Source: Rhizobium sp. C1
Lineage (GTDB): Bacteria; Pseudomonadota; Alphaproteobacteria; Rhizobiales; Rhizobiaceae
Assembly: GCF_021026335.1 (NCBI RefSeq)
Contig: NZ_JAJNCY010000008.1
Coordinates: forward strand, 162,298 to 226,297
Reading direction: 5' to 3'
Length of the DNA stretch: 64,000 nt
Of the stretch, positions 35,897 through 45,361 are shown one piece after another (the first letter of the stretch is position 1; every line of letters starts with the position of its first letter). A program made the translations under genes and the position numbers. Under the pieces are notes generated by a model. The model did no database searches. It saw only the letters and a list, made by a program, of their open reading frames with translations, and was not told where the DNA came from.

Positions 35897-37699
35897 TCAG
35901 GACAGGTGATGCGGCTTCGTCATGCCGTAGACCGGCGTGTCGATGCCGGCCTGACGGGCCTTCAGCTGCAGCGAGAGATATTGCGAATAGTGGCGCGACT
36001 GGTGCAGGTTGCCGCCGTGGAACCAGAGCGCCTCCTGCGGCGTCGGCTTCCACATGTTGCGCTGCTCTCCCTCCCAAGGGCCGGGGTCCTTGGTCGTGTT
36101 GGAGCCGAGGCCCCAGCACTTGCCCACCTTGTCCGCGACCTCGCGCGAGATAAGGTCCGCGGCCCAGCCGTTCATCGAGCCGTAGCCGGTGGCGTAGACG
36201 ACGAGATCGGCGGGAAGCTCGGTGCCATCCTTCAGCACCACCGCGTTTTCGGTGAGATGCGACACGTCGGAACCGGATTTCAGCTTAATCGACCCGTCGA
36301 TGACGAGATCGCAGGCGCCGACATCAATGTAATAGCCAGACCCGCGGCGCAGGTATTTCATGAACAGGCCGGAGTCGTCGTCGCCGAAATCCAGCATGAA
36401 CCCGGCCTTTTCGAGCGCCTTGTAGAAGTCCGCATCCTTTTCCCGGATCTGGTTGTAAATCGGGATCTGGAACTCATGCATGATCCGGTAGGGGAGCGAG
36501 GCGAAGATGAGGTCGGCCTTGCGTGTGGTCATGCCACCCTGAACGGCGCGCTCCGAATAGAGATCGCCCAGCCCGATTTCCATCAGCGAGTCCGACTTGA
36601 CGATATGGGTGGACGAACGCTGGAGCATTGTTACATCCGCACCGGCTTCCCAGAGTGCCGCGCAGATATCATGCGCCGAGTTGTTGGAGCCGATGACGAC
36701 GACCTTTTTGCCGGCATAGGCATCCGGGCCCGGATGCTGCGAGGAATGCTGCTGCTCGCCCTTGAAGATATCCTGGCCCGGGATTTTCGGCACATTGGCC
36801 TTGCCGGACATGCCGGTCGCCAGCACCAGCTGCTTGGGCTTGAGGATGACTTCCTCGCCGGCGCGGTCGACGATCACGGTCCATTCGCCGGTCTTCTCGT
36901 CGAACTGTGCCGATTTGGCCGTCGTGGAGCCCCAATAGTTCAGCTCCATGACCTTGGTGTACATTTCCAGCCAGTCGCCGACCTTGTCCTTGGGCGTGAA
37001 GACCGGCCAGTTTTCCGGGAAGGGGATGTAGGGCAGGTGATCGTACCAGACGGGATCGTGCAGGCAGAGCGACTTGTAGCGCTTGCGCCAGCTGTCGCCG
37101 GGGCGCTCGTTCTTCTCGATGATGATCGTCGGCACGCCGAGCTGGCGCAGCCGCGCGCCGAGCGCAATGCCGCCCTGGCCACCGCCGATGATGACGACAT
37201 AGGGCTGGGTGGAATAGCCGAGTTCGGCGGCCTCCGTTTCGCGCTTTTCCTTCCAGGTTCTGCGGTTGCGGTCATGGCCGTGTTCGGCGCCCATCGGACG
37301 GCGCACGCCCTTCGGCTCCTCATGGCCCTTCAGTTCCGTCATGGTGGTGAGCAGCGTCCAGATCAGTCCGTCCTTCAGGCGGATATGGCCATAGCCGCGT
37401 GCCACGCCGGTCTCGAACTCGAACCAGCCTTCGGTGACGCCGCCGGCTTCTGACGCGGCCTCCTTCGTGTCCTGCACGAAATTGGACGGCTTGGTGGCGG
37501 CAAGCTGGCTTTCCAGCATGTCGCGCACCTGTTCATGGCCTTCCATAGTCTTCAGGTTCCAGGTGAAGGTCACCAGATCGCGCCAATAGCACTCGGCCTG
37601 AAACAGGTTGACGGCGGCGTCGATATTGCCGCTGGCGAGCGCGTCGCCAAGCTTGGCAAGGATCGTGTCGATTTTGGTTCCGGGGCTGACATCAAGCAT
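35897..37699 (-). CDS. Flavin-containing monooxygenase with N-terminal SnoaL-like domain
   Basis: A 600-residue protein. Residues 1-125 resemble a SnoaL/NTF2-like domain (LASGNIDAAVNLFQAECYWRDLVTFTWNLKTMEGHEQVRDML). From about 165 it is a class B flavoprotein monooxygenase: VVIIGGGQGGIALGARLRQLGVPTIIIEKNERPGDSWRKRYKSLCLHDP (FAD), FKGEQQHSSQ in place of the FMO/BVMO fingerprint, VVVIGSNNSAHDICAALWEAGADVTMLQRSS (NADPH), and VVYATGYGSM. It is YUCCA/FMO-like; hydroxylation, N-oxidation or Baeyer-Villiger oxidation are all possible. It follows the alcohol dehydrogenase gene by 123 bp, probably in one sigma-54-driven unit. Confidence 0.82.
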   Translation of the reverse strand: MLDVSPGTKIDTILAKLGDALASGNIDAAVNLFQAECYWRDLVTFTWNLKTMEGHEQVRDMLESQLAATKPSNFVQDTKEAASEAGGVTEGWFEFETGVARGYGHIRLKDGLIWTLLTTMTELKGHEEPKGVRRPMGAEHGHDRNRRTWKEKRETEAAELGYSTQPYVVIIGGGQGGIALGARLRQLGVPTIIIEKNERPGDSWRKRYKSLCLHDPVWYDHLPYIPFPENWPVFTPKDKVGDWLEMYTKVMELNYWGSTTAKSAQFDEKTGEWTVIVDRAGEEVILKPKQLVLATGMSGKANVPKIPGQDIFKGEQQHSSQHPGPDAYAGKKVVVIGSNNSAHDICAALWEAGADVTMLQRSSTHIVKSDSLMEIGLGDLYSERAVQGGMTTRKADLIFASLPYRIMHEFQIPIYNQIREKDADFYKALEKAGFMLDFGDDDSGLFMKYLRRGSGYYIDVGACDLVIDGSIKLKSGSDVSHLTENAVVLKDGTELPADLVVYATGYGSMNGWAADLISREVADKVGKCWGLGSNTTKDPGPWEGEQRNMWKPTPQEALWFHGGNLHQSRHYSQYLSLQLKARQAGIDTPVYGMTKPHHLS

Positions 37700-37739
37700 G
37701 GTTTTCTCCTCCGTAAATGCTTGGGGTAGGTGGTCTTGG

Positions 37740-37756
37740 AACGCCCGCGCGGGGCG
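37740..37756 (-). other. Small hairpin between dehydrogenase and monooxygenase genes
   Basis: ACGCCC-GCGCG-GGGCGT is a 6-bp stem in the 123-bp gap between the two genes, without a T-run. It could be a processing or attenuation element, or meaningless in GC-rich DNA. Confidence 0.3.
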
Positions 37757-37822
37757 TCCCCAAAGCCTTGCCGCATAATCCTGCCGGGCTCCTCTCCCGG
37801 TGCAGGCGATGGCGGCGAGGGC

Positions 37823-38896
37823 TTATTTCGAGAGATCGATCAGGATCTTGAGTTGTGTGCCGGCCGGATCGAGCAGGACGTCGAAGCCCTCCTTCACCGC
37901 CGTCTCCAGCGTGATGCGCTTGGTGACGATCTTCGTCGCCGGCAGAAGGCCGGAGGCGATCAGCCGGATGACACGCGGCCAGTAATGCGTCGGATAGGCC
38001 CAGGAACCCTTGATCTCGAGGTCGCGGAACGTGACCTGGAACCAGTCGATGGGGTTTTCATGGGGGTGGAGGCCAGTCTGGACCACGACACCCTGCTTAC
38101 GCGCGGCATCGACGCAGGCTTTCAGCGCATGCTCGTTGCCGACGCATTCGATGGCGACATCACAGCCGACATTGCCTTCCGTCAGCAAGCGGACGACATC
38201 GCCGACATTGTCGCGCTTCGGGTTGATGGTGATGACATCCGGCACGACGCTTTTCGCCAGTTCAAGCCGCGCGTCGTTGAGGTCGGAGACGAAAAGCTGC
38301 GCCGCGCCGGCCGCCCTTGCAGCCAGAAGCGTCAGCATGCCGATCGGGCCGGCGCCGGTGACGAGAACGCTGTTGCCGGCAGTCACGCCGCCGCGGTCGC
38401 AGGCATAGACGGCAACGGCGGTCGGCTCGACAAGGGCTGCTTCCTCATCGGTCATCTCGTCCGGGATTTTCTGGACGTTATACTCGTTGACGAGGGCCGC
38501 TTCCGCCATTCCGCCGCCCTCCCAGCTCAGACCCACAAGGGCGAGCTGTGTGCTGAGATGAAAAAGGCCACGATCGGCGAAATAGTCGCCCTTGCGCGGC
38601 ATGACGAGCGGCTGGATCGACACGCGGTCGCCGGCCCTGACGGAGGTCACGCCCTCGCCGATCGCCTCGACAACGCCGCCGAATTCGTGGCCGAGAACTT
38701 GCGGACCGTGGGCTCCCGTGAACGGATGCGGCTCGGTCGGTATGAAGATCGGACCGTAGCTGTATTCGTGAAGATCGGTCCCGCAAATACCGACGAAGCG
38801 GTTGCGGACCAGAATCTGGCCTGGACCCGGCTTTCCGGGCTCGGCAATGTTCTCGAGACGCAGGTCCTTGGCTGCATGAAATCGGAGCGCGCGCAT
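37823..38896 (-). CDS. Zinc-type medium-chain alcohol dehydrogenase (2,3-butanediol dehydrogenase-like)
   Basis: A 357-residue MDR dehydrogenase. Catalytic zinc ligands are visible in VGICGTDLHEY (Cys) and GHEFGGVVEAIGEGV (His, Glu). The Rossmann motif is VLVTGAGPIGMLTLLAARAAGA. It resembles butanediol/sorbitol-type dehydrogenases. The lobe that normally holds four Cys for the structural zinc (here QPLVMPRKGDYFADRGLFHL) has none, so only the catalytic zinc is expected. The AcoR-like regulator gene lies directly upstream, and a sigma-54 promoter with palindromic sites precedes this gene, which fits induction by acetoin, butanediol or a related alcohol. Confidence 0.85.
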   Translation of the reverse strand: MRALRFHAAKDLRLENIAEPGKPGPGQILVRNRFVGICGTDLHEYSYGPIFIPTEPHPFTGAHGPQVLGHEFGGVVEAIGEGVTSVRAGDRVSIQPLVMPRKGDYFADRGLFHLSTQLALVGLSWEGGGMAEAALVNEYNVQKIPDEMTDEEAALVEPTAVAVYACDRGGVTAGNSVLVTGAGPIGMLTLLAARAAGAAQLFVSDLNDARLELAKSVVPDVITINPKRDNVGDVVRLLTEGNVGCDVAIECVGNEHALKACVDAARKQGVVVQTGLHPHENPIDWFQVTFRDLEIKGSWAYPTHYWPRVIRLIASGLLPATKIVTKRITLETAVKEGFDVLLDPAGTQLKILIDLSK

Positions 38897-38933
38897 GTTT
38901 CCTCCCTGGGCTGCTTTTGATGAAACTCAAGGG

Positions 38934-38950
38934 AGCAACGCCCATGCCAG
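38934..38950 (-). promoter_or_regulatory. Sigma-54 promoter (-24/-12) of the alcohol dehydrogenase gene
   Basis: The minus strand reads CTGGCATGGGCGTTGCT, matching YTGGCAYG-N4-TTGCW with the invariant GG and GC 10 bases apart. Transcription should start about 12 bases past the GC, roughly 25-30 bases before the ATG at 38896. The gene just upstream encodes a sigma-54 activator with an intact GAFTGA loop. Confidence 0.8.
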
Positions 38951-39011
38951 AGCGGCAGGGCAATGAGAGAAATTGAAAACATTGGGCTTTTCAACGCAAC
39001 CGCCGCCCTCT

Positions 39012-39052
39012 GCGCCACAGGTGTGGCGCTACGGCTGTGGCGGATGCCACAG
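39012..39052. promoter_or_regulatory. Two palindromes upstream of the sigma-54 promoter (activator sites)
   Basis: GCGCCACA-GG-TGTGGCGC (39012-39029) and CTGTGGC-GGAT-GCCACAG (39035-39052) share the half-site TGTGGC and have centres 23 bp apart. They sit about 75-105 bp upstream of the -24/-12 element, where enhancer-like sites of sigma-54 activators normally lie, directly beyond the end of the AcoR-like gene. Confidence 0.7.
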
Positions 39053-39059
39053 GCCGCGC

Positions 39060-40964
39060 TCAGTGGGGCCGGTCGATACCGAGCCGGCGCATGCGGCGAT
39101 GCAGGGTGGTGCGATCGATGCCGAGCCGCCTTGCGGCCTCCGAGACATTGCCCTTGCAGGCGGCGAGAACGGCGCGCAGATCCGCCTCGTCGCGGCCATG
39201 GCCGGTTTCGTTGGTGCTACCGCTCGGATCGGCACGCTGCGCCAACTGGTCCGGCAGATCCTCAACCTCGATCAAACCGTCGTCGCAGAGCGCCGCAGCG
39301 AAGGCGATGGCATTGTCGAGTTGACGGATATTGCCGGGCCAGCGATGGTTCAGGATCAGAAGCCTTGCCGCGCCGGCGAGCCGCAGGGGCCGCCCTGGCC
39401 GGCTGTGCTTTTCCAGCAGTCGGTCGAGAAGCCACGGGAAATCCTCGCGCTCGCAAAGCGGCGGCAGTGCCAGCACCGCCGCATTCAGCCGGTAATAGAG
39501 GTCTTCGCGGAACGTGCCGGCGGCGACCATATCCGCGAGCGGCCGGTGTGATGCCGACACGACGCGGAAATCGACCTTGCGCGGCTCCGAGCCACCCACG
39601 GGCAGAACTTCGCCTTCGGCCAGAACGCGCAGCAGCCGGCTTTGCGCGGCAAAGGGCATGTCGCCGATTTCATCGAGAAAGAGCGTGCCGCCCTCGGCCT
39701 CTTCGATCAGCCCCTTGCGTCCCTTGGCAAGAGCGCCGGTAAAGGCGCCCGGCGTATAGCCGAAGAGTTCGCTTTCGATCAGCTGTTCGGGGATTGCCGC
39801 GCAGTTGACCGCGACGAAGCGGCCGGAAACGCCGCTCGCCTCATGGACGATGCGCGCCAGATATTCCTTGCCGGTTCCGGTCTGACCCTGAAGCAGGATG
39901 GGCAGGCGGCTGGGAGCAAGCTTTTCCACCTTGCGCCGCAGAGCATCGATGCCGGGCACGCTGCCGCCCAGTCTTGCCAGGGCCGGAATCGGCCGCGCCG
40001 CTCGCGCGATCGCCACGCCCGAGACCCGCTGCTGCGGTTCGATCGCATGGGCATAGAGCAGGCTGCCGTCGCGCACGGCGATGCGCCGGTCCTGCGGCAG
40101 GCTGGCGCGGGTTAGCGAGGCCAGCTCGTCGAGCCCTGCGTCGAAGAAATCCGTCACCGGCCGGCCGATCAGGTGCTCTGGGCTTCGCCAGTCCACGCCG
40201 CCGGAATTGGCCAGCAGCCGTGCGCCGCCATGCGTCATGCCGGTGATGCAGCCGTTGCCATCAACGGAAATTGCCGCTTCCGGATCGACATCGAGAAATT
40301 CCGGCGCGCCGGCAAAGCGTAGAACCAGATCGTGACGGCTATTGGCCATGAGATTGGCAAGCTCGATCCGCCGCACGGTGGAGGAGACGAGATGGCGCGC
40401 CATGTTCTGGCTCGCCTTCAGGATCGGCGAACTGAGGAGCGAAATGTCGAGCACGGCGGCAAGTGCGCCTTGCGTGTCATAGATGGGCGCCGCCGTGCAG
40501 GAGAGCGGGGTATGGGTGATGTCGAAATGGTCGGTCTGGTGGATTGTCAGCGCCTCGCCGGTGGCGATGCAGGCGCCCACGGCACAGGTGCCGGCGCGGG
40601 GCTCCGACCATTCGGAGCCGAGATAGAGTCCTGCCTTGCGCAAGTTGTTGTTGAACGAGGCATCGCCCAGAAATTCGACCGTGACGCCCTGACGATCCGA
40701 CAGAAGGAGCACGTAATTCTGCTCGGCGACCTGCCTGTAGAGGCGCTCCAGACCGGACCGGGCGATATGCACGAGATCTTCGGCCTGCTGGCGGTGCTCG
40801 CGCAGCCGGGTTTCGGACACGATGACGGCTTCCTGCGGGCGCGTCGGGTCAAGCTGATAGGTCGCCAGACAGCGCCGCCAGGAGTCCACGACGATGGCGT
40901 CGCGCCCGGTATTGCTGCCTCGCCAGACCCGCTCGATTTCCTTGATGTGATCTGAAAAACCCAT
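39060..40964 (-). CDS. AcoR-like sigma-54-dependent transcriptional activator
   Basis: A 634-residue regulator. The N-terminal region (SWRRC, then a GAF domain around 80-200 with GVTVEFLGD and GTCAVGACIATGEALTIHQTDHF) is typical of AcoR. A PAS-like part follows, then the AAA+ domain from about 325: GQTGTGKEYLAR (Walker A), GYTPGAFTGALAKGRKG (intact GAFTGA sigma-54 contact), EGGTLFLDEIGDM (Walker B) and HRWPGNIRQLDNAI. The C-terminal Fis-type helix-turn-helix is GNVSEAARRLGIDRTTLHRRM. It should activate the dehydrogenase-monooxygenase genes in response to a small alcohol or ketone. A GTG at 40970 is an alternative start. Confidence 0.88.
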   Translation of the reverse strand: MGFSDHIKEIERVWRGSNTGRDAIVVDSWRRCLATYQLDPTRPQEAVIVSETRLREHRQQAEDLVHIARSGLERLYRQVAEQNYVLLLSDRQGVTVEFLGDASFNNNLRKAGLYLGSEWSEPRAGTCAVGACIATGEALTIHQTDHFDITHTPLSCTAAPIYDTQGALAAVLDISLLSSPILKASQNMARHLVSSTVRRIELANLMANSRHDLVLRFAGAPEFLDVDPEAAISVDGNGCITGMTHGGARLLANSGGVDWRSPEHLIGRPVTDFFDAGLDELASLTRASLPQDRRIAVRDGSLLYAHAIEPQQRVSGVAIARAARPIPALARLGGSVPGIDALRRKVEKLAPSRLPILLQGQTGTGKEYLARIVHEASGVSGRFVAVNCAAIPEQLIESELFGYTPGAFTGALAKGRKGLIEEAEGGTLFLDEIGDMPFAAQSRLLRVLAEGEVLPVGGSEPRKVDFRVVSASHRPLADMVAAGTFREDLYYRLNAAVLALPPLCEREDFPWLLDRLLEKHSRPGRPLRLAGAARLLILNHRWPGNIRQLDNAIAFAAALCDDGLIEVEDLPDQLAQRADPSGSTNETGHGRDEADLRAVLAACKGNVSEAARRLGIDRTTLHRRMRRLGIDRPH

Positions 40965-41328
40965 ACACACACCGGCTAGAGGGCCGCCTCCCGTGATCCT
41001 CGGGTGGGATCATAGCGGGAACCCGACGCCTTGCCTAATGCTTCGACAGGCGGCGTTTCATCTTTTTGCGGTCTTATGTATCAAAAGCGCCATAAAACAG
41101 AAGGAATCCGAACGCCAGTCATTACAATTGACCGTATGAAACCAGCGCGCACGGACACCTTTGAACACACGATAACCGGCCTTTGCCATCAGATAAGGTA
41201 ACGCAGTCTTGCCGCCGGCTGGGTGACGTCGCTCAGGTCGCATCTCTTTATTGTGTATCTCAGCAAGCCATGCGGATTCGATTGGAAAATCTGGGCGAGT
41301 TGTGACGCTTAGACATGGTGCGTTTGTA
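40965..41328. other. Intergenic region upstream of the AcoR-like gene
   Basis: About 360 bp with the promoter region of the activator gene and the 3' flank of the peptide transporter operon. A small inverted repeat TGATCC-N7-GGATCA lies at 40994-41012. A 61-codon minus-strand frame (41058-41243) lacks protein-like composition and a ribosome site. No terminator for the transporter operon was recognised. Confidence 0.4.
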
Positions 41329-42840
41329 TCAGTTCTTCACCGTGTCTTCGAGGAAGAAGCGGCCGAGAGGGTTCTGGTAGAAATTGGTGACGTTCTTGCG
41401 CATCACGTTGATATAGGGGCTGTAATAGAGGTCGATCCAGTTGACGTCGGCCTTGGCCATCTTCTGCAGATCGACATACATCGCCTCGCGCTTGGCCGGG
41501 TCTGTTTCGAGACGGGCGGCGGCGACCAGTTCCTTGACCTTTTCATTCTTGTAGCGGGTCATGTAATTCATGTTCGAGTCATCGCCGAGTACGAAGGTCG
41601 TCTTCTGGTCCGGGTCGAGAATATCGTTCGTCCAGTACATGACCGAGATGTCGTAATCGCCGGCGATCAGCATGTCCCAGCTCTGGCTTGGATCGACCTT
41701 CTGGAGATTGGCGGTGACGCCAGCCTTGGCGAGCTGCTGCTGAATGAGAACGGCGATCTGCTCGTCGGTTTCCTTGCCGGCATTGACCACATAGTTCAGT
41801 GTCAGGCCCTCGGCGTCGGCGGCTTTCAGCATCTGCTTGGCCTTTTCCGGGTCGTAGGGACGCTGCAAGTTGTCGGCGTAGTGGTAGAGAGCGCCCTTCG
41901 GAATGTAGGAATTGGCGACTTCGCCGAGACCGAAGGTGGCGGCCTCTACAATGGCCTTCTTGTCGATGGCGAGATCGAGCGCCTCGCGCACTTCCTTCTT
42001 GGCAAGCGCGCCGTGCTGGTGGTTGATCAGCAGATGATCCTCCCGCGTCGAAGGATCCATGCGCACGGTGAGATCCGGGTTTTTCTTCATCTCGGCAACG
42101 CGCGAGAAGGGGACGGTGATCGCCACGTCGATCTGACCGGTCTGGACGTCCAGCATGCGAGTATTGTCGTCCGGAATGACGATCCATTCGACGCCATCAA
42201 GGCTGACATGGCCGGCGTCCCAGTAGTTCGGGTTCTTCTTCAGGATGACGCGGTCGCCGCGCTTCCAGTCTGCCACGGTGAAGGCGCCGGAGCCGACGGG
42301 CTTTTCGGCAAAGGCATCGGGATTGGCCTCGACGATCTTCTTCGGCAGGACCGAGGCATTCGGCAGCGCCATCATCGTGATGAAGGGAACCGATTTGCTC
42401 TTCAGCTTGACGACGAGGGTCTTGTCGTCCGCAGCCGTCGCGGTGTCGATGATCTTGAAGCTGTCAGCCCAGAGCGAACCCTTGTCGTCGCGGATGCGGG
42501 TGAGCGAGAAGGCGGCGTCGCCGGCGGTCACCGGGCTACCGTCCGAGAATTTGGCGTCGCGCAGCTTGAACGTATAGGTCAGACCGTCGTCGGATACGGT
42601 CCAGCTTTCGGCAAGGCCGGGCACGAGCTTGGTGCCCGTGGCATCGACACGGACGAGCACGTCGAAGACGTTGGAGAAGACCCAGTTGTCGACATTCTGC
42701 GCCGACTTGATCGGATCGAAGGTGGTGGAGTCCTCGTTACGGCCGATGGTCAGCACGCCTGCGGCTTCCGCATAGGAGGCCGAAAGGGACAGGACGGCCG
42801 CGAAGGCGGCGATTTTGGCTTTCGTCATCTTGAACTGCAT
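41329..42840 (-). CDS. Peptide ABC transporter substrate-binding protein (family 5) in the pip operon
   Basis: A 503-residue SBP_bac_5 protein. A signal peptide (MTKAKIAAFAAVLSLSASYAEA) is followed by DSTTFDPIKSAQNVDNWVFSNVFDVLVRVDATGTKLVPGLAESWTVSDDGLTYTFKLRDAKFSDGSPVTAGDAAFSL, and RPYDPEKAKQML in the middle lobe. It binds an oligopeptide, opine or peptide-like signal in the periplasm for the adjoining permeases. It is the last gene of the operon that starts with an iminopeptidase-like gene next to the LuxR solo. GAGGAT precedes the ATG. Confidence 0.88.
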   Translation of the reverse strand: MQFKMTKAKIAAFAAVLSLSASYAEAAGVLTIGRNEDSTTFDPIKSAQNVDNWVFSNVFDVLVRVDATGTKLVPGLAESWTVSDDGLTYTFKLRDAKFSDGSPVTAGDAAFSLTRIRDDKGSLWADSFKIIDTATAADDKTLVVKLKSKSVPFITMMALPNASVLPKKIVEANPDAFAEKPVGSGAFTVADWKRGDRVILKKNPNYWDAGHVSLDGVEWIVIPDDNTRMLDVQTGQIDVAITVPFSRVAEMKKNPDLTVRMDPSTREDHLLINHQHGALAKKEVREALDLAIDKKAIVEAATFGLGEVANSYIPKGALYHYADNLQRPYDPEKAKQMLKAADAEGLTLNYVVNAGKETDEQIAVLIQQQLAKAGVTANLQKVDPSQSWDMLIAGDYDISVMYWTNDILDPDQKTTFVLGDDSNMNYMTRYKNEKVKELVAAARLETDPAKREAMYVDLQKMAKADVNWIDLYYSPYINVMRKNVTNFYQNPLGRFFLEDTVKN

Positions 42841-42866
42841 GGGATCGATCCTCTGGTGGTTGTTAT

Positions 42867-44543
42867 TTATGGGTTGGAGTGTCTCGACAGCGGCCGGTCC
42901 GGGTCGATGTCGGGAATGGCGTCGATGAGGCCGGCGGTATAGGCCTCACGGGGGTTGGCGAAGACAGCATCCGACGGGCCTTCCTCGACGATACGGCCGT
43001 GATGCATCACGATAACCCGCTGGCAGAGCGAGCGAACGACCGGGAGGTCATGGGCGATGAAGACCAGCGTCAGGTCCATGGTCGCAACCAGCTTGCGGAA
43101 GAGGGCGACGATCTGCGCCTGGATGGTGACGTCGAGCGCGGCAATGCACTCGTCGGCCACTATGACTCGCGGATCGATGGCGAGCGCCCGGGCGATGCCG
43201 GCGCGCTGACATTGCCCGCCGCTCATCGTGCGCGGCTTGCGCTGCGCAAAGCTGCGGTCGAGTTCGACAAGGTCGAGAAGTTCGTTCACTCGATCCGGTA
43301 TTTGCACCGCCGGGATCTTCTTCTGAACCGTCAGCACTTCGGAGAGCATCTCGCCGATCGTCATGCGCGGATTGAGCGAATTGTAGGGGTCCTGGAAGAC
43401 CATCGCCGCCTGGGTGCGAAGAGCCTGCAGCGCCTGTGTCCGCTGCAGGCGGAGGCTCGAACCGTTGAAGCTGACATGGCCGGAGGAGGCGGGTGTCAGA
43501 CCAAGCATCGCCCGCGCCAGTGTCGACTTGCCCGAGCCGCTTTCGCCAACGATACCAACCGTCTCACCCGGCCAGATTTGCAGCGATACGCCGTCGACCG
43601 CGCTGAAATGCTTGCGCTTCGAAAACAGCCCGCCACCCGTCTGGAACCGCACGGCAAGATCGTCGATCTCGATCAGCGGCCGAACGTCCGCCGACCTTGC
43701 GGCAGGCGCGACGGTGGCCGCATCTGGTTGCACCGGCATGGAGGGGTGGCTCGAGATCAGCGTCTTCGTATACTCGGCCTGCGGGGCTTTCAGGATCTGC
43801 CGCTTCCTGCCGGTCTCAACGATGCGGCCCTGGCGCATGACCGCAATCCGGTCGCAGGTCTGGGCGACGACGCCGAGATCATGCGTCACCAGAATGATGG
43901 AGAGGCCTCGCTTGTCGCGCAAGTCCAGCAGGAGATGCAGTATCTGCGCCTGGATCGTCACGTCGAGCGCCGTTGTCGGCTCGTCGGCGATCAGGATTTC
44001 CGGATTGCAGGCAAGCGCAATGGCGATCATCGCCCGCTGCCGCATACCGCCCGAAAATTCATGTGCATAGCTCGAAAACTGGCGGGGCGGATCGGTGAAG
44101 CCGACCTGGCCCATGATGTCGAGCGCCAGCGATTTGGCCGCTTCGCGCGAGAGGCGTTGATGGAAGACGACGCCTTCCACGATCTGGTCGCCGATGCGCA
44201 TGACCGGATCGAGATGGCTTGTCGGGTTCTGGAAGATCATACCGATGCGGGCGCCGCGGATCGCCTGCAGCGCCGCCTCGTCCGCGCCGGCGATCTCCTG
44301 CCCGTCGAGCAGGATGGAACCGCCACTGCGATGAATTGCGCGTGACGGCATGAGGCCGACCAGCGTCCGGCAAAGAAGGCTCTTGCCTGAACCGCTTTCG
44401 CCGACGAGACCAAGTACCTCGCCACGGGCGAGATCGACCGAGACGCTGTCCAGAAGGATGCGTTCCCCATCCAGTGCATCGACGGCGACGGTCAGATCGC
44501 GGACGGCGAGAAGCGGATGGATGGAATTCAGTTGCACGGTCAT
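42867..44543 (-). CDS. Fused two-domain peptide ABC transporter ATPase (DppD-DppF type)
   Basis: A 558-residue protein with two complete nucleotide-binding domains. Domain 1 has [30 protein letters not shown] and [12 protein letters not shown]. Domain 2, from about 300, has [35 protein letters not shown] and [12 protein letters not shown]. Each has the Cys- and Arg-containing C-terminal oligopeptide-transporter extension region. The fusion replaces separate DppD and DppF subunits. The start at 44543 overlaps the permease stop (ATGA); the open frame further upstream is a shadow. Confidence 0.9.
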   Translation of the reverse strand: MTVQLNSIHPLLAVRDLTVAVDALDGERILLDSVSVDLARGEVLGLVGESGSGKSLLCRTLVGLMPSRAIHRSGGSILLDGQEIAGADEAALQAIRGARIGMIFQNPTSHLDPVMRIGDQIVEGVVFHQRLSREAAKSLALDIMGQVGFTDPPRQFSSYAHEFSGGMRQRAMIAIALACNPEILIADEPTTALDVTIQAQILHLLLDLRDKRGLSIILVTHDLGVVAQTCDRIAVMRQGRIVETGRKRQILKAPQAEYTKTLISSHPSMPVQPDAATVAPAARSADVRPLIEIDDLAVRFQTGGGLFSKRKHFSAVDGVSLQIWPGETVGIVGESGSGKSTLARAMLGLTPASSGHVSFNGSSLRLQRTQALQALRTQAAMVFQDPYNSLNPRMTIGEMLSEVLTVQKKIPAVQIPDRVNELLDLVELDRSFAQRKPRTMSGGQCQRAGIARALAIDPRVIVADECIAALDVTIQAQIVALFRKLVATMDLTLVFIAHDLPVVRSLCQRVIVMHHGRIVEEGPSDAVFANPREAYTAGLIDAIPDIDPDRPLSRHSNP

Positions 44544-45361
44544 CCGTTCACTCCCAGCCGCTCGGCAAGCCCGTCGCCTATGAGGGAAAATCCGAAAGCG
44601 AGCACGACGATGGACAGACCCGGAAAGAGCGTGATCCACCAGGCCTGCGTGACGAAGCTCTGCCCTTCCGCAACCATCACACCCCATTCGGCGGTCGGCG
44701 GCTGGACGCCAAGCCCGAGATAGCTGATGGCCGCGCCCGAGAGCAGGACCAGCACGACATCGGACATGGAAAAGACGATGGAGCCGGCCACCGCATTGGG
44801 CAGGAGATGCCGGAAGAGAATGCGCAGGCGCGAGAAGCCGAGGCTCTGGGCGGCCATGGCATAATCGCTGTTCTTGAGAACGAGGATCTGTGCGCGAATC
44901 AGGCGGGCATAGGAGACCCAGCCGACCAGTGCCATCGCGATGTAGAAGCTCGTGAGCCCCGGTCCCAGAATGGCGATGATGGAAAGCATCAGCACGAGAA
45001 ACGGAAAGGCGAGGATCACGTCAATCAGCCGCATGAGAACCGCATCAACGAAGCCGCCGAGGAAGCCGGAAACGGCCCCGATGACCGTCCCGATGGCGAA
45101 GGGGAAGGCAACCCCGATCAGCGCCATCTGGAGATCGATACGTGCCGAATGCATGACGCGAGAGAGGATGTCGCGGCCGAAATTGTCGGTGCCGAAGGGG
45201 TGCGCAAGGCTCGGACCTTTCAGCCGCGCCGCCGCATCCTGAAAGATCGGATCGTAGGGCGCGACAAGCGGGGCCAGCAGCGCCATCAGCACGAAGAGGC
45301 CGAAGATGGCGAGCCCGGCATAAAGCGTTGCGTTGCGTGTCCTGATCATGCCGCCGCTCAT
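44540..45361 (-). CDS. Peptide ABC transporter permease (DppC type)
   Basis: A 273-residue permease with a first helix at about 13-33, the DppC-type linker HPFGTDNFGRDILSRVMHSARIDLQMALIGVAF, and the BPD permease loop YAMAAQSLGFSRLRILFRHLLPNAVAGSIVFS. It forms the inner-membrane pore with the DppB-type partner. It overlaps both neighbours by 4 bp, so the operon is translationally coupled. Confidence 0.9.
   Translation of the reverse strand: MSGGMIRTRNATLYAGLAIFGLFVLMALLAPLVAPYDPIFQDAAARLKGPSLAHPFGTDNFGRDILSRVMHSARIDLQMALIGVAFPFAIGTVIGAVSGFLGGFVDAVLMRLIDVILAFPFLVLMLSIIAILGPGLTSFYIAMALVGWVSYARLIRAQILVLKNSDYAMAAQSLGFSRLRILFRHLLPNAVAGSIVFSMSDVVLVLLSGAAISYLGLGVQPPTAEWGVMVAEGQSFVTQAWWITLFPGLSIVVLAFGFSLIGDGLAERLGVNG

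Noticed and set aside
41058..41243. 61-codon minus-strand frame between the AcoR-like gene and the peptide transporter operon
   Set aside because: No ribosome site, no hydrophobic or domain pattern, and no coding-like codon use.
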